Assembly (NCBI GenBank): GCA_003550305.1
Contig: QKYT01000304.1
Coordinates: 81,073-93,567 of the forward strand
DNA length: 12,495 nucleotides
DNA from: Glomus cerebriforme
Taxonomy: Eukaryota > Glomeromycota > Glomeromycetes > Glomerales > Glomeraceae
Reading direction: 5' to 3'
Shown here one piece after another: positions 1-6,623 of this stretch (within the stretch, counting starts at the first letter, position 1; every line of letters begins with the position of its first letter). The position numbers and the translations under genes are program-made. A model generated the notes under the pieces. It saw nothing but the letters and a program-made list of their open reading frames with translations, was not told the origin of the DNA and ran no database searches.

Positions 1-300
1 TATTCGATTTTAGATTCATTGGATAGGTTTTGATTTCCTCTTTCAAATGAATATAAATTTATTTGTGTAGCTTACTTGCACAAAAAATTATTGATGATTT
101 TGTTATGAGAATTATATTTGATTTTTTAAATTTTAATAATATTTTGTATTAAAAAAAAATTAAAAATTATATAATTAATCAATTTTATTTATATTATCTG
201 GTGTAGATTTATTATTCACATATAACTAGTAATTTACATTTGCTTAATAAAATTATTTTTGTGTAAAAACATTTAATTCCTAAAATCGGTCCATATGCGC
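1..300. other. AT-rich spacer without recognisable genes
   Basis: This stretch is very AT-rich, with runs of A and T and stops in all frames. I see no open frame, splice signals, RNA gene or repeat that I can support. Confidence 0.6.
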
Positions 301-359
301 TAAGCCGTTATGACTCGATATAATTATATCAAAGAATCATAAAGAATCATAATGGCTCA
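301..359. repeat. imperfect inverted repeat around a 10-base tandem duplication
   Basis: A 13-base arm at 301-313 (TAAGCCGTTATGA) is matched at 11 of 13 positions by the reverse complement of 347-359 (TCATAATGGCTCA), around a 33-base centre. The centre and right arm contain AAAGAATCAT twice in direct tandem (331-340 and 341-350). It could be a miniature transposon remnant or a cruciform; no target-site duplication is obvious. Confidence 0.4.
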
Positions 360-382
360 AGATAACACATGATATGCCACTT

Positions 383-404
383 ACGTCATTTGTAAAAATG
401 ACGT
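383..404. repeat. perfect 9-bp hairpin with ACGTCA/TGACGT ends
   Basis: ACGTCATTT at 383-391 is perfectly complementary to AAATGACGT at 396-404, with a GTAA loop of four bases. Each arm holds a TGACGT core, the half-site of CREB/ATF-type bZIP factors. No gene starts close by, so a promoter role is not supported; it is described as a structural repeat. Confidence 0.55.
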
Positions 405-530
405 GTGTAATTAAGGAAAAAAAATCTTTAAAAAGGAATGTTATTCCAATTTTATGCAATTAAAAATTTTCAAAGAAAAAAACTATTCATAAAAATAATA
501 ATGAATAAAAAAACAAGTTTTTCTCACCAA

Positions 531-840
531 AAGCCGAGAAACACCTCGTGTGTTTGGGTAGGTGGACGGTACCAAGAAGCCGAGAAACACCTCATGTGTT
601 TAAGAAGCTGAAAAAACATACCTTGAGTATGTTTTGTAAGCGGGTAAGCTGAAAAAACATGACTTGTTGGGGCATCTACTGTCAGTCTAATCAACAAACA
701 TATATATGAGAAGCTTCATAGTAAAAGGCTATGCTGCTAATCCTATGTTTGGGCCTGATTCTAGTAGACACTTCAATGCCTGGTGTATGTTTCGTAAGCT
801 GGGTACCAAATATTCAGAAGAAACACACCTCGTGTGTGTC
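531..840 (+). repeat. GC-richer island with five related hairpin units
   Basis: This block stands out from the AT-rich surroundings by its base composition. Units share a lead-in like AAGCYGA(G)AA followed by a short-loop hairpin. Stems are AAACAC/GTGTTT (539-544 with 550-555), AAACAC/GTGTTT (585-590 with 596-601), a perfect 9-bp AAAACATAC/GTATGTTTT (613-621 with 627-635), a weak 4-bp AACA/TGTT (656-659 with 665-668) and ACACAC/GTGTGT (823-828 with 832-837). Three loops begin with CTC and one with CTT. GTATGTTTYGTAAGC (628-642 and 785-799) and GGTACCAA (569-576 and 802-809) also recur. It may be a decayed non-coding mobile element or a structured RNA; I do not recognise a family. Confidence 0.55.
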
Positions 841-910
841 TCTAGGATTTCGGTTCACACGGGCTCCCTTACTCGGTAATGCGAGAGTTCGGACTCGATG
901 GCTGAGTTAT
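841..910 (+). other. GC-richer tail of the hairpin island
   Basis: Two small potential stems lie next to each other: CTCG/CGAG (872-875 with 882-885) and GAGT/ACTC around TCGG (885-888 with 893-896). ACTCG occurs twice. GTTCGGAC at 887-894 faintly resembles a tRNA B box, but no cloverleaf can be drawn, so no tRNA or tRNA-derived SINE is called. The composition returns to AT-rich after about 920. Confidence 0.3.
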
Positions 911-1961
911 AAACGCTACTTGTTTTTAAAGTAAATTTCCATAGTGTTAGTAATGTTTTCTTGCAAAGTTTTGTTCATTGCACGATTATTACATCCAGAC
1001 TTCTTTAAATAGAACATCGCAATTATAGTGTGACAAATGAAGGCGCAATACGGCAAGTAACATTATAATTACTTCTCAATATTTATAAACTATATTTATC
1101 TGTGCATTTATCATATATTGATCTATTCTTATTTGAATATAGTAAAAGATTATGACGAGATGAAGCTTTTCAACTTGAAGTTGTCCATTATATGATCAAG
1201 GTAATAACATCATTCATTTCAAATTTTGACCATACAACATTCACTCTTATTTAGACGTAAAAAAGAGAGAGATCATTGGGTAATTTTTAAATAGACGTTG
1301 CATCATTTATAATGGACTTTTCACAGCACTTTGTAAATTATTCTCTGATGTATACCATTAAAGAATATATATTTGTTTGTGTATATTTTTACATAACAGT
1401 CTTTACATTTTTTTTTGATATAGGTATAATAAATAAATAATTATTATCAAAAATACTTATTTTCTTTCTTCCATCATCTTTTTTACTGAATAGATTTAAT
1501 AAGATTATTGCAATTCATAAAGACTTAAATGCTATATCATTACCTAATGTACATATTCATTCTCAAATAAATTTTTGACATTTTTTTTTTTCTCGAGATA
1601 ACATTAATTCCATAATATTTATTCAGAATCAATCTTGATTTGGATTCATTAAATAAAACTATAAGAAATACATAAAGTAATTACAAACAAATTATATAAA
1701 GCTTTTTAATATCAATTGTATTGATATGTTAATTATCCGGGCTAAATAACATTCATAAAGTATTCAGTATATTTATTTAGTATATTTTTCAATTTTATCC
1801 TCATTATTAAGAGTTAATAATGGAATAATATTATAAGTGATAGTAATTTTTGTCTTATAAATAATCTATAATAATTAATGTAAAAATTAGTTTATTTATA
1901 AAATAATTACCTGAATGACTGAATGATAAATTGAGGAACATCTTTTATAATGAAAGTCATA
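911..1961. other. long AT-rich spacer, no supported gene
   Basis: I find no convincing coding frame, RNA gene or long repeat here. The only structure noted is a perfect 13-base palindrome, CAACTT-G-AAGTTG, at 1171-1183. It lies in a short open stretch (about 1130-1195) that is too small to call a gene. Confidence 0.5.
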
Positions 1962-2161
1962 ATGTCAAGCAAAATATTAATATTTGTCTTTTTTTTTGAA
2001 AAATTAGCAATAAACAAATTTAATCCTGCAAATCTTGAAGACAAATGTTTATTAGTATTTCAATGTTTGTTGCTGGTAAAAGTGTGAATATTGAGGAAAT
2101 AGTAACATGTGATTTAAACCAATCATTAAAAATTGGTTTCAAAGAATCAAAAGTTGAATAA
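1962..2161 (+). pseudogene. possible two-frame coding remnant
   Basis: An ATG at 1962 opens 41 codons ending in TGA at 2085-2087. An overlapping second frame, open from 2039, continues to TAA at 2159-2161 and includes NIEEIVTCDLNQSLKIGF. Each piece reads like ordinary protein, and the switch falls where the two frames overlap, so a single indel in an old exon would explain both. I do not recognise the protein and see no splice structure. In DNA this AT-rich, open stretches of this size also arise by chance, so this is a weak call. Confidence 0.25.
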
Positions 2162-2258
2162 ATATGTTATTAATCATAGAAATTTCGCAACTATTTTGTA
2201 AAATATTTATACTTTATAAAGTAATAAATAACCACATAATATAAATTAGTTCTAACAG

Positions 2259-2868
2259 CTAAATCAGCGTTAGAAGATCTAATATTTCAAGGGCGTCAAT
2301 TGAACCAGATGAAACAATTCCCAAAGTATCTAGTACACATTGTGAGAATCGTATAGTTGTATAAACAATAGATTGATCTGTAAATTCGTCCATATCAGGT
2401 TTATAGAAATTAGCATAAACTTGCTGTGGCTGTTGAATAATTTTTAGAATAAATAAATCCAATTCCATTATCAATAGTTTGAAATGAGAATATAAAAATT
2501 GAATATCTAAATGATCACGATGCATAATTCCATATTCATTTTCTTGTTTATAAAGATTTCCATTAGACTAACAAAATAATACAACTGTAAACACTAAAGA
2601 ATTTATTAATTAAACCTTACAATATTTGTAAAACTTACGTTAGACTAAATTTTTGCCATAATAAAATTTTAAGCTCGTATATGTCAATTACAGTAATTGA
2701 AATAATAATATAAATCATAAATGTATTTAAATTTTCCTTCTCGCCCAATTTTATGGTAACTAGCGGGATCAAGCCAATTGTTGCTAAAAAAAAATTAGTA
2801 TACACATATAAAAGAAATAAAGCAACTTTTTACCTTAATATATTTCCTTCCGAATTAAATCTTATCAT
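2259..2868 (-). pseudogene. small multi-exon gene of unknown function, probably broken
   Basis: On the minus strand an ATG at 2866-2868 opens an 11-codon exon (2834-2868) beginning MIRFNSEGN. It is followed by a clean 50-base GT-AG intron (2784-2833) with a T-rich acceptor. Exon 2 begins at 2783 and reads NNWLDPASYHKIGREGKF. A final exon after a TTGTTAG acceptor (from about 2568) reads SNGNLYKQENEYGIMHRDHL and stays open to the stop at 2259. The exon 2 to exon 3 join does not work as it stands: the only donor before the in-frame TGA is GTAATT, and it leaves one extra base. A second donor (GTAAGT, 2638 downward) lies beyond the stops. Either exon 2 has a 1-base frameshift or my splice model is incomplete. 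Codon content is gene-like. I recognise no family or domain. Confidence 0.4.
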
Positions 2869-2945
2869 AAATAATTATTTACTTTATTTACATTAATATC
2901 CATCCTTCAATTATTTTAAATGAGACACATTCTTTTCTTCAGTAA

Positions 2946-3084
2946 ATGATTATTGGTGAAAAATATCCATTATTTCTTGAATGGGTATGTACCATTTGGT
3001 AGATTTAAAGATATAAAGCAAATTGGTGAAGATGGATTTGCCAAAGTGTATTCTACAATGTGGGTTGATTGTAAAACAAAATAA
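2946..3084 (+). pseudogene. protein kinase N-lobe relic (glomeromycete-type family)
   Basis: From 2980 the plus strand reads YVPFGRFKDIKQIGEDGFAK followed by VYSTMWVD, then stops at 3082-3084. This is the start of a protein kinase domain: the approach strand and the ATP-binding glycine loop GxGxFxxV, here GEDGFAKV with the second glycine changed to Asp. The phrasing is typical of the expanded kinases of Rhizophagus. The preceding frame (ATG at 2946, ending LFLEWV) joins this one only across an extra 4 bases near 2986-2991, so the relic carries a frameshift. No VAIK lysine, HRD or DFG motif follows. It is a dead fragment of a kinase gene, not a functional kinase. Confidence 0.6.
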
Positions 3085-3773
3085 CCCAGTAAAATTACAT
3101 AGATTCTGCTGAAGATTGAAATCTGAATGAAGACAAGTTATTTATTGAAAAACTATTTATAAATTCACAAAGGACTATCGACGCGACGCGCCATGAAAAT
3201 TTTGAGTCATATTACGTGTCACGTCACGTTTATTGTATGAATATTGAGTCAAGTAATGAGGATTGCGAACAAACTTAATGAAAATTTTTATTACCAATTG
3301 TTTATTCATCTGATTTAATAAACAGAAATAAATACAATATAAAATCGTTGCATGACGTTATAGCAGTGAAATGAAGAAATAAAAAAATTATTTGTATTTA
3401 CGAATATTTTCCTTTTTAATACTCGAAAACTATCGAAAGAAAAACAAATCTGGTATTCCGTGTACATACAGTATCTTGAATATAGAATATATTCAGAAAT
3501 TGCAAAACTCACATTTTGATTATTGAAATTATTTTCATAACTTTATTTTTCACATAAGTGAAATTAATTTTGTAAATTTTATATTTTTAATTATCAGTCA
3601 CATAATATACGATTCAGTTTTGCAATTACTAATTTTTTAACGAAAATACCGATCGCAAATACCTTCACTTGCAAAAGAAGAAATTGCTTTAATTTTACGA
3701 TCTAAAATATCGTGTTTACAAACTACATATTCTATGTTCTATATTACATGGAATGATTTTACCATTATGATTC

Positions 3774-3803
3774 AGACATTCGGACAGTATTCGGACAATG
3801 TCT
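3774..3803. repeat. direct repeat nested in an inverted repeat
   Basis: AGACATT at 3774-3780 pairs with AATGTCT at 3797-3803, and inside lie two copies of ATTCGGACA (3778-3786 and 3789-3797). The element sits about 315 bases upstream of the ATG at 4119. It could be a binding site for a dimeric regulator, but nothing else in the sequence supports that. Confidence 0.35.
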
Positions 3804-3987
3804 TTAAAACTTAAGTTCAATAATAATTTCGTCTCTATAAATTTTTACTGATACAGGAATACTTTTGTTTCTTCCGCCGATTGTAATGTTATTTAATGGG
3901 GCGTTAAAATATCGTTCGAACCATACTACCGTATTATCGTATTGCATAAATTATAAATAGAAATTGAATTGGCATTTAGTCACTCCT

Positions 3988-3995
3988 TATATAAT
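3988..3995 (+). promoter_or_regulatory. TATA-like element of the left coiled-coil gene
   Basis: TATATAAT lies about 125 bases before the ATG at 4119. It is followed by a long C/T-rich leader with T runs, a common layout in fungal promoters. The region is AT-rich, so chance matches are frequent. Confidence 0.3.
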
Positions 3996-4369
3996 CTATT
4001 TTCTATTGTCGACCTTTCCATTTTTGTCATCTTGTCCTCTACTCACCAATCCACAAATATTTAAATAGCCTCATGCTTTTTTTTTCATTTTCATTCTTTT
4101 TTTTTTTTTAAAAAAAACATGACAAATTATAAACATAATGATGAAGAAATAAAAATTAAAAATCTTGTTGAAGAATTAAAAATTTCTGAACAAAAATATA
4201 AAGAACTTGAAACAGTTTGTAAAGATTTACAAAGTAATTTTAATAATATTTTAGGAGAAAAACAAGAATTGAAACAAACACTCGTTGACCAAATTATCGT
4301 AAATCAAAACTTCAAGATACAAGTAATAAATTAGTTAAACCATTAATAGGAACATTAGAAGAAAAAAAT

Positions 4370-4555
4370 AAGGAAATTCAAGAAAAAGAGAAAAAAATTC
4401 AAGAAAGGGATAACAAAATTCAAGAAATTACCAAGGAGATTCAAGAAAAGAATAAAACAATTCAAGAAAAGAGAGAAATTCAAGATAAGAGTTACATAAT
4501 TCGAGAAAAGGATAAAACAATTCGAGAAAAAGCTAACGAAATTCAAGATATAGAA
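4370..4555 (+). repeat. 21-base minisatellite encoding coiled-coil heptads
   Basis: About nine units encode seven-residue repeats such as KEIQEKE, KKIQERD, NKIQEIT, KEIQEKN, KTIREKA and NEIQDIE. The common DNA core is AAATTCAAGAAA with two CGA-for-CAA variants. One unit is three bases short, which breaks the heptad register once. The 21-base period equals one coiled-coil heptad, so unit gain or loss changes coil length without shifting the frame. The gene at 11329-12495 has a coiled coil here but no such array. Confidence 0.7.
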
Positions 4556-5434
4556 CGAGATAATACTAAATTCAAAGATGAAGTTTCACATGCTCTTGGA
4601 GCTGCAATTGATGTACAATTATTAGATAGTAACATAGTACTTAAAAAAGATATTTTATTTTTGCAAGATTCTTTAAAAGATTATACCATATGTAAAGGTA
4701 ATATAAACATTAATACTCCTGAAGTACAAAAACTCTTAAGAAAATATGGAAGCAAAACGAACATTACAGAAAAAGAAAATAAGTCCTTAATTAGAGCCGT
4801 ATTGCAACGTCATACTATTGAACAAATTTTTAGTTATGCAAAATAATATTTTGGTAAACCAGAAAAATACCCAATTATCCCTCATGGAATCGAAACTCAT
4901 ATATATAGAAAAATTAAAGAATTAATAGATTTATCAAACAGTTTTGAAAAAGACGCAATGGAACTGATGAATCAACTAAAGTATTGCCTATTAAATTACG
5001 TCAACAAATTTGTGCAGCTCTTGGAAATAAAGGTTTTAATGATATGGTTGATAATAATAAAAAGATATTTCCTCATAACTTCATTAATAATTTTCAAGGT
5101 GTTTTAAACAAGGAAATTGGTAAATATCGTATAATTAATAATCCCGAAAAAAAAAAGAAATTGAAGATAAAGCTGGTGACATTATTAAAAAAGTCGTTAC
5201 TTTATTTTGGTTTCGACTTAAAGTTCAAGAACCAATTGCTGAATACATTTGGTTTGAAAGCGATAATAAAATAGATCCAAATTTTATGAAAGGAATACTG
5301 TATGGGAAGATGATGAAATCGATGATATAGAAGTGGATATTTGTTACTTTTCTTTAATAGCACAAGAGTTCAATAATGAGTCAAAGCGACAAATTTATAC
5401 AAAAGCTATAATCTTTCAAAAATCTAAGCAATCA

Positions 5435-6502
5435 ATGTCGAATGACAAAACTACAGAATGTTCTTCTCAAATTAGAATGGAAATAAATATCAGTTCGAAT
5501 AATTCGAATAATAGTTTTTCAAGTACACCAAACAATACTTCTATGGATTTTATAAAAAACTTCAAACATGAAATTGAACAAACAGATCACGAACTTGATG
5601 TAAAAAATTCTTATGAAGATCAAAATCACGTTAAATTAATACGTGTCATCTTAGACTTGCAGGAAATGTTGGAAAATTATGTAACTAATTTAAAACCTAA
5701 TATGGATATTAATATTGAAGAAATAAAACTCCTTGCAAAAGAATATGATTGTTCATGTGAAATTACTACAAGGAATAAACCTTTTATTAAAACAATTTTA
5801 CAACGCAAAGTATTAGATGCAGTATACGAGTTTATCAAAGAGTTATCTGAATATCAAGGTAATGATTATACACTTGAGTTGGATATCGAATCAAAAATGG
5901 AAGAATTATTAAAGTTAATCGATCAATTTTCGAAAACTCGCGTTGGAAATGAAGATGGTAAAGTCACGGCAATAAAAATACGTCAACAAGTTTATGGAAT
6001 TCTCGGTAATCGTGGATTTGAAGATATCATTCGTTCTGATGGGATTTATGTACATAATCTTATAGGTTATGCTAGTAAAAATCTTAATAAAATGATGAAT
6101 AAATATCATAAAATCAAGGATGTTAGTAAAAAAAACCAAGTTGAAGCAATGGCGCCAAAACTTATTCAAGATATATGTAAATTATTCTGGTTTCGTTTAA
6201 GAGTTCAAGAACCAATAGCGGAAGTTCATTTTTTTGAAAATAATGCTAAAATTGATCCAGACACAATGAAAGGAATACGGGAAGACGACGAAATTGATCA
6301 ATTATGTATAGGTATTTGTTATTTTCCCTTGATTTGTCAAGATTTTGAATCTCCAAATCGGAAAATATATACAAAAGCAAAAGTGTTTCCGCTACATATT
6401 AATGATGAAGACAAAGTTGTTGAAAGTTCAAGTATATCAGCTGGGATTGGCAAATTAAACAATATTTATGGTTTTGAGAATTTTGTGATTTTAGTACCTT
6501 GA
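5435..6502 (+). CDS. open domain-B part of the left coiled-coil gene
   Basis: After the last frameshift of the parent locus the frame is open to 6502. The first ATG inside it is at 5435 and would give 355 residues: a Ser/Asn-rich linker, then the complete domain B. The domain shows IKIRQQVYGILGNRGF, FWFRLRVQEPIAE, KIDPDTMKGI and KIYTKA, plus a tail ending FENFVILVP. All conserved blocks of the right-hand paralogue are present, at perhaps 40-45 % identity by eye. Upstream of 5435 the frame still carries the end of domain A, so this is not an obvious original start. It may be a truncated but functional gene with an internal start, or just the undamaged part of a pseudogene. Function unknown. 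Confidence 0.45.
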   Translation: MSNDKTTECSSQIRMEINISSNNSNNSFSSTPNNTSMDFIKNFKHEIEQTDHELDVKNSYEDQNHVKLIRVILDLQEMLENYVTNLKPNMDINIEEIKLLAKEYDCSCEITTRNKPFIKTILQRKVLDAVYEFIKELSEYQGNDYTLELDIESKMEELLKLIDQFSKTRVGNEDGKVTAIKIRQQVYGILGNRGFEDIIRSDGIYVHNLIGYASKNLNKMMNKYHKIKDVSKKNQVEAMAPKLIQDICKLFWFRLRVQEPIAEVHFFENNAKIDPDTMKGIREDDEIDQLCIGICYFPLICQDFESPNRKIYTKAKVFPLHINDEDKVVESSSISAGIGKLNNIYGFENFVILVP

Positions 6503-6536
6503 TCAGCCATTTTTGTCATTTTTGATGTAAAACATA

Positions 6537-6546
6537 TTTATTTATT
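6537..6546 (-). terminator. poly(A) signals of the left Hsp70-like gene
   Basis: Two overlapping AATAAA hexamers on the minus strand lie about 80 bases past the stop of the Hsp70-like gene. They sit beyond the plus-strand signal at 6561-6566, so the two transcripts probably overlap at their 3' ends. Confidence 0.4.
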
Positions 6547-6560
6547 TCTTTTAAATTTTT

Positions 6561-6566
6561 AATAAA
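6561..6566 (+). terminator. poly(A) signal of the left coiled-coil gene
   Basis: AATAAA lies 59 bases after the stop at 6502. The convergent Hsp70-like gene ends at 6624, so cleavage would occur just before or inside that gene's end. Confidence 0.45.
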
Positions 6567-6623
6567 TACAAATATTGTAATATGAAAGAAAAAATATATC
6601 TAAATAAAATTTAAATTGGAAAA

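Larger units (their letters stand above)
3085..4118. other. AT-rich region between kinase relic and coiled-coil gene
   Basis: No gene is supported. A cluster of ACGT-type motifs and two TGAGTCA sites occurs at 3177-3251, and a nested repeat at 3774-3803. A frame without stops at 3641-3814 (57 codons, no early ATG) is noted but not called. The last 130 bases are pyrimidine-rich and belong to the promoter and leader of the gene starting at 4119. Confidence 0.45.
4119..6502 (+). pseudogene. two-domain coiled-coil gene, first domain decayed
   Basis: The ATG at 4119 follows a pyrimidine-rich leader and opens a coiled-coil region. Next come domain A (about 4630-5430) and a diverged second copy, domain B (about 5630-6390). 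Shared landmarks are an LQD or LQE helix, the K(L/I)RQQ...LGN(R/K)GF motif, FWFRL(K/R)VQEPIAE, FE.(D/N).KIDP and IYTKA. Comparison with the gene at 11329-12495 exposes the damage. One base is missing in an A run near 4307. GAA became the TAA stop at 4844-4846. One A is missing near 4947 and another in the A run at about 5146-5155. A fourth shift lies near 5298-5302. After that the frame is open to the stop at 6500-6502. The family is unknown to me. It could be a pseudogene, or partly an assembly artefact, because three of the shifts are A-run deletions. Confidence 0.7.

Noticed and set aside
731..934. 67-codon plus-strand open frame in the GC-richer island
   Set aside because: It spans the hairpin repeats and looks like a by-product of the lower AT content. 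It has no recognisable domain or splice context.
3315..3512. Minus-strand open frame of 65 codons
   Set aside because: It is rich in Phe, Tyr and Ser as expected from AT-rich DNA, and has no homology or splice context.
3641..3814. Plus-strand frame of 57 codons without stops, reading LAKEEIALILRSK
   Set aside because: It has no early ATG, no recognisable motif and no neighbouring exon. A length like this is expected now and then by chance.
4355..4546. Minus-strand open frame opposite the heptad repeat
   Set aside because: It is the antisense shadow of the 21-base coiled-coil repeat.
5915..6169. Minus-strand open frame inside domain B
   Set aside because: It is an antisense shadow of the conserved plus-strand domain.
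4119..6502. Explaining the frame breaks of the left coiled-coil gene by introns
   Set aside because: Alignment to the paralogue is continuous across each break with single-base differences, and no coding sequence is missing that an intron would replace.
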